A stretch of 64,000 bases of DNA from Zunongwangia mangrovi (lineage in GTDB: Bacteria > Bacteroidota > Bacteroidia > Flavobacteriales > Flavobacteriaceae): NCBI RefSeq assembly GCF_900112105.1, contig NZ_FOKV01000003.1, forward strand, positions 124,001 through 188,000, given 5' to 3'. The notes under the pieces were generated by a model, which had not been told where the DNA came from, did no database searches, and saw nothing but the letters and a program-made list of their open reading frames with translations. The translations under genes were made by a program, and so were the position numbers. Shown here one piece after another: positions 55,179-63,108 of the stretch; the stretch's first letter is position 1, and each line of letters begins with the position of its first letter.

Positions 55179-56048
55179 TCAACGCCCTATAGTTTCACTA
55201 TTGATTAGATAATCATTTAAATCATTATAATCACTGTAATGAATACTACAGTCTACAGTCTTTTTAGGGGCTAGTTTTTGAATATAATTACAGGCTGATT
55301 GGCCGGCCGTATCGTTATCAAAGAAAACTTTGTTGTGCTTGTAATTGGCCAATAGATGTTCTGTTTTCTTAACAAGCGCAGTGCTATTAAGAATAATAAA
55401 ATCTTCTTTTGGAATTCTTTTTTTAAGCGTTAGATAGGAAAGAAAATCCGACCAGGATTCAAAGAAGCAGACCGTTTGCGAATGGCTCAAAATGCTAGTA
55501 ATACTTTTTTTAAACAAGCAACATTGAAACTTAAAGTATCGTATTTCAAAACCATTCAGGTCATTTTGGAAGCCTACACCGCTATATATTTTTTGATCAT
55601 CAAATGAATAATGTACTTCTCTGCAAAACTTTTTTGCAAAATCAATGTTGATTTTACGATCTTTTATATAGTGCAATAGTTTTGGCGATTGTAGGTCACA
55701 TACTTTTTGAATAGTGTATTTGTTCTGTTTATTATTAATCTTCGGTTGCTGGTGAAAAGAAAAAGAATAGTTACTATCGCTTAGGAATAAAAGAGCCTCA
55801 GAAATTGTACAATTTTTAAGTCTCATTACTAAATCAATTGTAGTTCCTCCTAAACCCGTCCCATGATCGAACCATACATTTTTTCGTTTACAGACTTTAA
55901 AAGAGGCGTGATTTTCAGATCTAAGCGGACTACAAAACCAAGCTTCATGAGTTTTGTTTCTTTCGGGTTTATATCCACTAGCTTTTAAAAAATCTAATAG
56001 GCTAATTTGTTTCGCTTTTGCACAGGAAAGTATATGTTTTGTTTTCAT
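55179..56048 (-). CDS. Toprim-domain primase-like protein
   Basis: A 289-residue protein. The N-terminal part resembles a CHC2-type zinc-binding domain (HEAWFCSPLRSENHASFKV, VWFDHGTGLGGTTIDLV), although not all Cys are kept. The Toprim part has the Glu in VCFFESWSDFLSYL and the DxD motif in KVFFDNDTAGQSACNYI. Such proteins are common in Bacteroidota mobile elements and may prime replication of the transferred or excised form. It is transcribed toward mob genes. Confidence 0.85.
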   Translation of the reverse strand: MKTKHILSCAKAKQISLLDFLKASGYKPERNKTHEAWFCSPLRSENHASFKVCKRKNVWFDHGTGLGGTTIDLVMRLKNCTISEALLFLSDSNYSFSFHQQPKINNKQNKYTIQKVCDLQSPKLLHYIKDRKINIDFAKKFCREVHYSFDDQKIYSGVGFQNDLNGFEIRYFKFQCCLFKKSITSILSHSQTVCFFESWSDFLSYLTLKKRIPKEDFIILNSTALVKKTEHLLANYKHNKVFFDNDTAGQSACNYIQKLAPKKTVDCSIHYSDYNDLNDYLINSETIGR

Positions 56049-56088
56049 TTTTGTTGTGAGCTTTTATTTTCGTGATTTTTTGATGATT

Positions 56089-56297
56089 TGATGACATTTC
56101 TCTCTTATCCCAAGTATAGTGAGGGATTGCAATGTCATCACTTACGTCATCACTTTGTCATCACTTTTTATTTTTTTATTTTTCACTGCAAATTTTGTCA
56201 TCACTTTTATTTTTGATGACTTACTGATGACAATTTTGATGACATGATGAGCCCTTAGTTTATAAGGGATTATCCTCAATTGTCATCAAAGTCATCA
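56089..56297. repeat. Iteron array GTCATCA / TGATGAC
   Basis: Forward GTCATCA at 56134, 56146, 56157 and 56197; reverse TGATGAC at 56089, 56214, 56225 and 56237. Two more forward copies at 56282 and 56291 lie in the last codons of the helicase gene. Neighbouring copies are 11-12 bp apart, about one helical turn, in two opposed blocks. The layout suggests a replication-initiator or regulator binding array between helicase and primase genes. Confidence 0.75.
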
Positions 56298-57487
56298 AAA
56301 TTTGTAATAAGAAATTCTCGAGTTACGGTAAAATATCGTCCTTTAGTTTTTTTGGACTGAATATCCCCATCCTGCCAAAGACTAAATTTCTCATACCAAC
56401 AGGAGTTGGTTTGATTGGTTAGTTTCCAGTTCCGCTTTAAGATTCTACGCATTTCATTTTGACTTGTTTTGATTCTTGATCTATAAACAAGATCAACGGC
56501 ATCGTATGGACAAAGTTGAATTTCTTCCATCTCTAAGCGTTCCATGATCATATAAAGAATACTGGCTAGCTCCTTTTCTACTCGAGATTTATTGTTTTGT
56601 ACGAGTCTGGTAAAGGCTTTGGTTTTGATTTGTTCAAAGCTAAACCACATTCTTGATTGCTTTCTTGTAGATAGCTTTCGCTGAGTCAGAAAGTGTAGAA
56701 AAGCCGGGATCTCTTCTTTTAAGTCCTCTAGCATTTCAGTTTTTTGGTGCTTCAAACGATTTATCTTTCTTACCCAAAAGCGCTCCGAAAATTCATCAAT
56801 TTTTATAAAGTTATATTCGTTATTAGTGCAAATAATAAACTTGATAAAAATGTAGATTTCAACACGATCTTTACCCTTTGCTTCTAATTTTTGAGTATTG
56901 GATGTACTTAAATATTTAAGCTTCTCAGTAATCTCTTCCTGGTTAAAAAGTGTTTCATCCATTAGCCCAAGTAGCTTGCCTGCCCAATCAGTATTAAATT
57001 GGCTCTGAAAACTATTACTTTCGATGAAAGTTGCGTTTTCTTCATAAATGATTTTAAGCCACTTTAAAAAAGTGCTTTTACCCGTATTACGCTCATTTGA
57101 AACCAAACAAAGTATCGGGAGATGCTGAACAGGCATGGTAAACAATATCTGCAAGTAATCTAAGGCCAGTAGATATTGCTCACCGAAGAGATGGTTAATA
57201 AAACTAATTGTATTATTAATTGAGCCTTTTTTCGGTTTATGGGATATTGGATGATATTGATTGAACCTATTACCTATTACTCGCTGGTAATCGAGATGAG
57301 AAGGGACACAGGTAAATCCGACGTATTTAGGTATTTTATCCAAATACTTTTTGCCATGATCATCAATAATCGCTTGTTTGTTCCATTTTATGAGCGTTCT
57401 TATATTTTTCCCGTAGACTGTTGGAACATCATCGAATAAATAATAATCCCAACCAATTCTACTATAAGGAATTTCGTGATTTTCCAT
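56276..57487 (-). CDS. SF3-type helicase / VirE- and primase-helicase-like protein
   Basis: A 403-residue ATPase. The Walker A is NERNTGKSTFLKWL (about 131-144), Walker B-like LGLMDETLF follows about 45 residues later, and motif C-like FIICTNNEYNF comes next, as in DUF5906/SF3 helicases of plasmids and phages. It may unwind the origin formed by the iterons at its 3' end, which extend into its last codons (encoding FDDFDDN). The ATG at 57487 is used, not the TTG two codons upstream. Confidence 0.82.
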   Translation of the reverse strand: MENHEIPYSRIGWDYYLFDDVPTVYGKNIRTLIKWNKQAIIDDHGKKYLDKIPKYVGFTCVPSHLDYQRVIGNRFNQYHPISHKPKKGSINNTISFINHLFGEQYLLALDYLQILFTMPVQHLPILCLVSNERNTGKSTFLKWLKIIYEENATFIESNSFQSQFNTDWAGKLLGLMDETLFNQEEITEKLKYLSTSNTQKLEAKGKDRVEIYIFIKFIICTNNEYNFIKIDEFSERFWVRKINRLKHQKTEMLEDLKEEIPAFLHFLTQRKLSTRKQSRMWFSFEQIKTKAFTRLVQNNKSRVEKELASILYMIMERLEMEEIQLCPYDAVDLVYRSRIKTSQNEMRRILKRNWKLTNQTNSCWYEKFSLWQDGDIQSKKTKGRYFTVTREFLITNFDDFDDN

Positions 57488-57503
57488 ATACAATTGATTT
57501 GAA

Positions 57504-57528
57504 AACTGTATATTTGTCTTATACAGTT
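57504..57528. promoter_or_regulatory. Operator-like palindrome upstream of the helicase gene
   Basis: AACTGTAT (57504-57511) and ATACAGTT (57521-57528), a perfect 8-bp inverted repeat with a 9-bp spacer, 17 bp upstream of the helicase start. No T-run follows, so it looks like a repressor site. The HTH protein encoded next door is a candidate ligand. Confidence 0.5.
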
Positions 57529-57557
57529 ATTTAAAAATAATTTTGAAGAAATTACAA

Positions 57558-57587
57558 GCGTAAAGAATGGTACTCTTTACGCTTTTT
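57558..57587. terminator. Hairpin at the end of the HTH gene
   Basis: GCGTAAAGA (57558-57566) pairs with TCTTTACGC (57574-57582). The plus strand continues with TTTTTTCC; the minus strand continues with TTGTAATTT, so it is stronger for plus-strand transcripts. The stop codon of the HTH gene lies in the stem. Confidence 0.6.
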
Positions 57588-57864
57588 TCCTTTTTGGATA
57601 TTTCTCTAAGGAGTTAAATACCTCTTCCTTTATAAAATATTTCCGGCTATGTTTACCTCTATGAGGCAAGCCTTTTTTCATCCATTCGGTGAGTGTTACT
57701 AAAGATATATCTAACTCTTCAGCCATTTCTTTTTTAGTAAGCAATCTTTCTTCCTCTTTAGGTTTTTGATTTAGAAAATTCGTTTCTTTCAATATGCTAT
57801 GTAATTCACTTCTTACAGCTTCTTTTATACAACGAACTAATGCACTTGAATCAAATAATTCCAT
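57577..57864 (-). CDS. Helix-turn-helix excisionase-like protein
   Basis: A 95-residue protein with a MerR/excisionase-type winged helix in the C-terminal half: RLLTKKEMAEELDISLVTLTEWMKKGLPHRG followed by KYFIKEEVFNSLE (the first part given as LLTKKEMAEELDIS and LTEWMKKGLP). Such proteins act as directionality factors or regulators in mobile elements. The Cys/Leu-rich N-terminal part (1-40) is a helix for dimerisation, perhaps. Confidence 0.8.
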   Translation of the reverse strand: MELFDSSALVRCIKEAVRSELHSILKETNFLNQKPKEEERLLTKKEMAEELDISLVTLTEWMKKGLPHRGKHSRKYFIKEEVFNSLEKYPKRKKA

Positions 57865-57995
57865 AATTTGCTAAGATTTAATAAGCGTTAATAAATGATG
57901 AAAAGGATAGTGGCTAACTATCGTCAACCTTGCAAGGATGGAACAAACTTAATGCGTAATTGAAGAAATAATGAAGGTGAAATATTTATACCCTC

Positions 57996-58028
57996 AAAAA
58001 AAAAAGAGGGTAAATTAACTTTACCCTC
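57996..58028 (-). terminator. Intrinsic terminator of the integrase operon
   Basis: On the minus strand GAGGGTAAA (58028 to 58020) pairs with TTTACCCTC (58014 to 58006), followed by a run of ten T. It ends the transcript that contains the integrase and its partner gene. Confidence 0.9.
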
Positions 58029-58049
58029 AGACATAAATTTGGTGATATA

Positions 58050-59021
58050 TTATTTTATTTTTTTTGGTAGGACTACTATCTCAGTGTAATAACCCTTTTT
58101 TGGTAACTCACGGTCATCGTAAAAGTAATTTTCAAGTGTTTTTATTGAGATACTCTTTCCATTAGAGGTGAAATTATTACTGATTAATTTAAGCCACGTT
58201 TTTTCAGCACCTGTTTGTAAAATTTTTTCTATTTGATTTTCTTCATTAGAAGTATTTGGTTCTTTGATTTTTTGTAGATTCTTAATGAGCGAAATAAAAG
58301 TTCCAAAATGACCTTCCTTAATGTTGATTTTACTTCCGGGTTTTACATATATTCTTTTAAACTTTATATTTAAATCATTATAACGTTTTTTCTCATTCTC
58401 GAATTCTTCTCTCAAACGTTTGTTTTCTTTCTGTAAAAGGCTTTCTGTTTTAAGGGTTTCTTTAAGATTGTTAACAATACTATCAAGTTTACTCTCTTGG
58501 TTAGGTGTTAGTCCCTTATCTATTTTGTCTAAAGATTCTAATTCCTTTTTTAATTGATTAAATGTATCTTCCTTTAAAGAATCGATTCTTTTACGATTTT
58601 TCCTTATATCTTTTCCAATGCTCGAAAGTTTATCTTTATCAGTCGTCGTTACTCCCCACTTATCATTGGAACGTAGCATTTTTATAAAAGCTTCATATTT
58701 CTCAATTTTATTATCTAATTTTTGTTTTTCTCTAGGTGAGATTTTCCTAGGATCTTTTTGATTGTATCTTTCTTTTTCCTCTTCGACTATTTTAAGTAAT
58801 TTTCTAAAAAAAACTTCTTCTACAGCTTTGTCTTTGGTTTCTAAGTAATAGTTTTTATGATATTCGTATAAATTCCAATGTTTTGAGACATCAAGCTTAA
58901 CTATCTTGTTCAAAAAATGCATATCCAAATGAGTTTTTGTCTGCCAAAATGGTATACCTAAATCATATTCATTTGGATTGAAATCAAAATTTTTACGGGG
59001 CTTGAAAAAATATCCTTCCAT
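58050..59021 (-). CDS. Coiled-coil hypothetical protein paired with the integrase
   Basis: A 323-residue, very Lys/Glu-rich protein; about residues 75-230 look like long helices or coiled coil (EKQKLDNKIEKYEAFIKML, KENKRLREEFENEKKRY). The ends are more globular (YDLGIPFWQTKTHLDMHFL; LENYFYDDRELPKKGYY). I do not recognise it. It starts 3 bp after the integrase stop and shares its terminator, so it is probably made with the integrase. Confidence 0.65.
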   Translation of the reverse strand: MEGYFFKPRKNFDFNPNEYDLGIPFWQTKTHLDMHFLNKIVKLDVSKHWNLYEYHKNYYLETKDKAVEEVFFRKLLKIVEEEKERYNQKDPRKISPREKQKLDNKIEKYEAFIKMLRSNDKWGVTTTDKDKLSSIGKDIRKNRKRIDSLKEDTFNQLKKELESLDKIDKGLTPNQESKLDSIVNNLKETLKTESLLQKENKRLREEFENEKKRYNDLNIKFKRIYVKPGSKINIKEGHFGTFISLIKNLQKIKEPNTSNEENQIEKILQTGAEKTWLKLISNNFTSNGKSISIKTLENYFYDDRELPKKGYYTEIVVLPKKIK

Positions 59022-59024
59022 AAT

Positions 59025-60353
59025 TTAAAGTTCGTTTAATGCGCTAATAAGAGAATCCATACTCGTAGAATTGTACTTCATTAGAGTTCGTATATCAGAA
59101 TGTTGTGTTAGTTTTTGGATAAGTGGTATTGGGATTCCTTTTGATAACAAAATAGTAACAGCAGTTCTTCTTCCCATGTGACTACTCATAAACTTATATT
59201 TAGGCTTTTTTATGACCACTTCTTCTTTACCTCTAAACCGAACAATTTTCACATCTGAATTAATTTCAGCTAATTTTCCTATCTTTTTTAAATATTCATT
59301 AAATTTTTGGTTCGATATTTTAGGTAGTTCATAATCATATTTTTCTAATAATCTAAGCCCATTCGCAATATAACCGTTGAATGGAACAACGGTCATTTTC
59401 TTTGTTTTTGCTGAAACAAATGTCCATTTATTGTCTTGAAAGTCAGACTTTGAAAATTTCATGATATCTGAGAATCGTTGAGCTGTGTAAATCATTAAGA
59501 GGAAAAGATCTCTCACACGGTCGAATGAAGGTTGATTTTTCAAGTCAAGTTCCTCTAATTTTTTTATTTCTTCCAGATTCAATACTACTATTTCATTGTA
59601 GGTCTTCTTTTTAAAAGCTGAATTATGCTTTTCAAAAGTATAGGGATGCACATTTTCACCATTGCTGTGACACCACTTCAAAAAAGCACGAAGTGTAGAA
59701 ATATATTTGTAGATAGTATCATTTAATAAGCCTGGCTCGTCTTTTAATGGATTATTCTTAAAGCTTAAGTAATTTTCAAAACTGATATAGAAGTCTTTGT
59801 TAAAGTCTAATAGTGATAGTTGTGTTTTTTCTCTTTCTTGATATTCGGCTAAAGCTTTAAAAACTGTTTTATACTCTTGCATAGTTCCAGAAGTAGCGTA
59901 CAATCTTTTGTATTTTTTAAATTCACTTATTAAGTTATCTAATTTGGAACTGTTACTTTCTAATTTATCTTCATCGACTTTGCTGGTTAATAACAATTTA
60001 TAATCGTTTTTAGATAGAAACTTGTTTCTTTCTAAGGCTAAATAAGCTTCTTTAACAATTTTAGAAGAAAGTTTATCCAGTTCAATATTAATATGAAGAG
60101 CATCTGAAGAGCTTGTCCGAACTCTACCTTTTGTGAAATCCCAATCTTTGGCTAATAGTTTTATCGACGTTCTATATTTTAATCTTGTATTTTTATCAGG
60201 TGAAAAATAAATGTAGACTGAAGTCGGTTTTGGATTGAAAAATTTTACTGCCAGTTTTTTTCTTTTTTCATCAGCATACTTCTTTTCCTTTTTGATAATA
60301 TTATTATCAATTTCAGGGTTATATGGTCTATCTAAATAAAATTTACATCTCAT
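59025..60353 (-). CDS. Tyrosine recombinase (element integrase)
   Basis: A 442-residue site-specific recombinase. N-terminal arm-binding part (1-130), SAM-like core-binding part (about 135-250), and catalytic domain with Arg293 (YTAQRFSDIMKF), a Lys near 316, His392 and Arg395 (SSHMGRRTAV), His418 (LTQHSDIRT) and the nucleophile Tyr427 (LMKYNST). All catalytic residues are present. It lies 156 bp from the right junction, facing inward, and would act on the 24-bp tRNA repeat. Confidence 0.93.
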   Translation of the reverse strand: MRCKFYLDRPYNPEIDNNIIKKEKKYADEKRKKLAVKFFNPKPTSVYIYFSPDKNTRLKYRTSIKLLAKDWDFTKGRVRTSSSDALHINIELDKLSSKIVKEAYLALERNKFLSKNDYKLLLTSKVDEDKLESNSSKLDNLISEFKKYKRLYATSGTMQEYKTVFKALAEYQEREKTQLSLLDFNKDFYISFENYLSFKNNPLKDEPGLLNDTIYKYISTLRAFLKWCHSNGENVHPYTFEKHNSAFKKKTYNEIVVLNLEEIKKLEELDLKNQPSFDRVRDLFLLMIYTAQRFSDIMKFSKSDFQDNKWTFVSAKTKKMTVVPFNGYIANGLRLLEKYDYELPKISNQKFNEYLKKIGKLAEINSDVKIVRFRGKEEVVIKKPKYKFMSSHMGRRTAVTILLSKGIPIPLIQKLTQHSDIRTLMKYNSTSMDSLISALNEL

Positions 60354-60372
60354 CTTTTAACTTTTATAATAT

Positions 60373-60390
60373 GCGGACACATTGCGGACA
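60373..60390 (+). repeat. Right-end integrase arm-site candidates (paired GCGGACA)
   Basis: GCGGACA at 60373-60379 and 60384-60390, start-to-start 11 bp, same orientation and period as the pair at the left end (45726-45742). Confidence 0.6.
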
Positions 60391-60509
60391 AAAAAACTTA
60401 ATAAGTAGTGATATTATCCTTATTAACTTGAGTAAAGATAATTATAAAAATTAGTGTAACAGTCTATTATATAATGTTTTTAGAATAAATGATGATAAAT
60501 TAAGTGCGG

Positions 60510-60533
60510 AGGTTCAAATCCTGTCATCCCGAC
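60510..60533. repeat. attR core: 24-bp copy of the tRNA-Pro 3' end
   Basis: Identical to 45667-45690. The base just before it differs (G against C), so the repeat is exactly 24 bp on that side, and the following base differs too (T against A). It is a fragment, not a tRNA gene. Confidence 0.9.
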
Positions 60534-60637
60534 TTTTTAATCTACCAAATTTTGGTTAATTAAGGGTAATTATATGGTTTTCATGTAGTTATCCTTTTTT
60601 AATGCGTTAAATTCTACCAAACTGCACCAGCTATAAT

Positions 60638-60685
60638 GTGAGTTATTCGTGAGTTTTGGTCTTTTTCGTGAGTTAATCGTGAGCT
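60638..60685 (+). repeat. Four GTGAGTT/C direct repeats, spacing 11/19/11
   Basis: GTGAGTT at 60638, 60649 and 60668 and GTGAGCT at 60679. Two pairs with an 11-bp period, 19 bp apart. The design copies the CGGACA pairs of the intact element but with another sequence, and it sits in front of the second, broken integrase gene. Confidence 0.7.
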
Positions 60686-60781
60686 TATTTTTTGTATCTT
60701 GTTTAGCCCCATGACCCTTAGTACATATTGATCGTTTTGGCTTTCAACCCTTAATTATTGTTTCATTTAAAAAACAAAACG

Positions 60782-61979
60782 ATGCGTACCACTCAAACAT
60801 TTATGATTTCCTTTTTCATCCGCAAGAAAAAAAATAAGCCGGAAGAAGCCCTCCTTTATGCCCGAATATCAGTTAACGGCATATATTGAAATGAGCTTAA
60901 AACGCAGTTTGGAAGTAAGCCGTTGGAACCAATCAGCCTGCAAGTTAAATGGCAGCAGTATGGAAAGCCAACAACTCAATAAAAAGATCGATGATACCAA
61001 GGCACTATTATATAAGGCTTATGACAGTTTGCAAAAGGAAGATCAGGTGATTACCGCCAGTGCAGTGAAGTCACGGTATCTGGGCATTGATAAAAAACAT
61101 TACACCTTAACCCAATTACTGGATTACCACTCCACTAAAATGAAAGGTGTTTTGAAATATGGAACTTTAAAGAATTATACGACTACAGAAACCTATCTAA
61201 AGAATTATCTAAAAGAAAAACGTAACATCTCAGATCTTTATTTAAAACAGATCGATTACCAATTTACGCTAGGTTTCGAGCGATTTCTGCGTGATCTACC
61301 ATCCTTAAGTAACAATGGAGTCATGAAACATATGGAGCGCTTTAAAAAGCTTATGCGACTTGCCGAAGATCTGGATTGGATTGAAAAGAACCCAGCTAAA
61401 CGTTTTAAGCTTAGGTTTCATCATGTCGATATGGTGTATTTATCAAAAGCAGAATTACAGAAGATCAAGGAAAAGAAGTTTAAACGTTCTACCCTTAGCA
61501 TAAACCGTGATATTTTTGTGTTTTGCTGCTATACCGGATTGCCTTACGGGGATGTACTGGAACTAAAGAAAAAGCATATTCAAATCGGTATTGATGGTAA
61601 AAAGTGGATTTATACAAGGCGAATGAAAACAAATACGTTGCTTAGAATCCCACTTCTGGAAGAGGCAGAAAGAATCCTAGAAAAATATAAAGAACACCCA
61701 AGGGTTAGTTCTAGTGATATATTACTTCCGGTGTATTCCAACCAAAAAACAAATCACTATTTAAGAGAGATTACCAAAGCGGTCAAGATCAACAAACAGC
61801 TTAGTTTTCATACGGCAAGGCATACCTTTGCGACGACGGTAACTCTAGCTAATGGTGTGCCCATAGAAACGGTCTCCAAGCTTTTAGGACATACTAAACT
61901 ATCTACTACGCAGATTTATGCAAGGGTAATAGATTCTAAAATTTCGAATGATATGGATAAGTTGAGGGGAAAATTGTAG
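60782..61979 (+). pseudogene. Second tyrosine recombinase, broken by a frameshift
   Basis: An ATG at 60782 opens MRTTQTFMISFFIRKKKNK, then LLYARISVNGIY and a TGA at 60887-60889. The reading continues in the +1 or -2 shifted frame as IEMSLKRSLEVSRWNQ to position 61979. The join is at GGCATATATTGAA (60878-60890); adding one AT dinucleotide restores VNGIYIEMSLKRS, as expected in this family. Downstream the recombinase is complete, including HTARHTFATTV, LLGHTKLSTTQIYARV. An internal start at 60858 would lack most of the arm-binding part. Confidence 0.8.
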
Positions 61980-62153
61980 GAAGGATAGCAGAAAGCTACC
62001 CTGCTTTATATGTACCTTGCCAATCGGGATGTTTCGAAATTCGCTATTAATAGATCAAAAAAAACGTATGATTTCAATCAATATAAATGACTAGATGGAG
62101 TCAATTTCATACATCGAGAAATAAATTGAGTATAGATATACAGATTAATTTGT

Positions 62154-63098
62154 TTACATAGTTTGTTCCAAATCAACTTTTAATTGTGGCATCGCCTCAC
62201 CAGGAATCAACTTATAAATAATTAGATGTTTATTATTTGTTTGTTTTCCATCTTGGAATATCGGAAAGCTCCGCTTAAGTCTACCTTTTTCTATCTCATA
62301 AGTATCATAGCCTTTATAGGCTCCATTCTTTAAATTAAATTCATTTACAGGAAAGTTTACCAGACTCATTGATTTTTTATGATTTGTAGTGAAAACAATC
62401 AGGTCTGATTTATGTGTTTCAAAATTCTGCAATTGTATAATTAATTCAGGGGCACCATCCTGATCGAGATCAGTTATTTGTGTGTTTACTATTTCCATAT
62501 CTAAAGATTGCGTATAGATAGAATTATCTTTAGATAAACCCATAGGAATAACCTTCAAAACTTTTGCTTCATTTTTACTGGTAACATTGATCTCAAAATT
62601 AACCCTTTCGCTATGAAGATATTTCGAATAAACTCTTGGATCAACTTGAGCAGCATCTAAATTTCTTTCAATCATTCGATAAGATCCTTCGATACTGGCA
62701 CCACCGGAACAGAAATATGCCAAATCCTGTGGTGATTTAGAGAAAATAGAAAGAGTAGATTTATTAAATTTAAATTGTACCGGTAAGGTTGTTTTTATAG
62801 ATTGATAAATACTGTCATCTATCTTTATTGCAAGGCAGTGAAGTGTACAGGTTGGTCTTTTTAGATCTGCTCTAGATCTGATCGATACCTTTATTATGGT
62901 ATCAGTAATTGAAGTTATTTCAACACCTACCCAGTCATAGCCGTCATTTCGATCTTCGTATCTGTCAGCTACATACGTACCGTCTGGAATTATATTCTTT
63001 TGGTGTAGGTCAATTAGATGCTCTTTATTTGGATCATTATTCTTGCAACTTAGACAAAGAAATAGGGAGAACACCAATATAAAAAATCTAAAATACAT
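62154..63098 (-). CDS. Lipoprotein of unknown function
   Basis: A 314-residue exported lipoprotein: signal MYFRFFILVFSLFLCLSC with the lipid-modified Cys18. A segment TDLDQDGAPELIIQL (about 225-239) is a calcium-binding-like DxDxDG loop of FG-GAP/EF-hand type. Four other Cys (TCTLHC, FCSGG) may form disulfides. I do not recognise the family. The ATG at 63098 is used; a longer frame from 63125 begins with TTG and would overlap the neighbour. Confidence 0.65.
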   Translation of the reverse strand: MYFRFFILVFSLFLCLSCKNNDPNKEHLIDLHQKNIIPDGTYVADRYEDRNDGYDWVGVEITSITDTIIKVSIRSRADLKRPTCTLHCLAIKIDDSIYQSIKTTLPVQFKFNKSTLSIFSKSPQDLAYFCSGGASIEGSYRMIERNLDAAQVDPRVYSKYLHSERVNFEINVTSKNEAKVLKVIPMGLSKDNSIYTQSLDMEIVNTQITDLDQDGAPELIIQLQNFETHKSDLIVFTTNHKKSMSLVNFPVNEFNLKNGAYKGYDTYEIEKGRLKRSFPIFQDGKQTNNKHLIIYKLIPGEAMPQLKVDLEQTM

Positions 63099-63108
63099 AA
63101 TTTGTAAT

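Larger units (their letters stand above)
45691..60533. mobile_element. Integrative mobilizable element inserted in tRNA-Pro
   Basis: About 14.8 kb bounded by the 24-bp tRNA-derived repeats. It contains a tyrosine integrase next to the right end, an excisionase-like HTH gene, helicase and primase genes with an iteron array, an oriT-like hairpin, a MobC-like protein and a relaxase. Cargo is ParDE, a type III restriction-modification operon and an orphan antitoxin. No type IV secretion, coupling-protein or TraG-like gene is present. It would therefore need a helper conjugative element, which defines an IME rather than an ICE. Its right-hand genes are visibly richer in A+T than the flanking chromosome. 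Confidence 0.9.
60354..60781. other. 428-bp non-coding junction region
   Basis: Contains, in order, the right-end CGGACA repeat pair (60373-60390), an A+T-rich stretch with nothing recognised, the attR core (60510-60533), and GTGAGTT repeats (60638-60685). It ends at the start of a broken second integrase gene. Confidence 0.75.

Noticed and set aside
56089-56297. CRISPR-like array
   Set aside because: Repeats are only 7 bp, occur in both orientations and have 4-33 bp gaps; no spacer-repeat architecture and no cas genes.
60510-60533. A second tRNA-Pro gene
   Set aside because: Only the last 24 bp match; there is no acceptor 5' strand, D arm or anticodon arm upstream. It is the attR duplication.
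62022-62032. AATCGGGATGT, identical to the tRNA-Pro 5' end, as a possible third att remnant
   Set aside because: Only 11 bp match, from the 5' rather than the 3' end of the tRNA; chance cannot be excluded.
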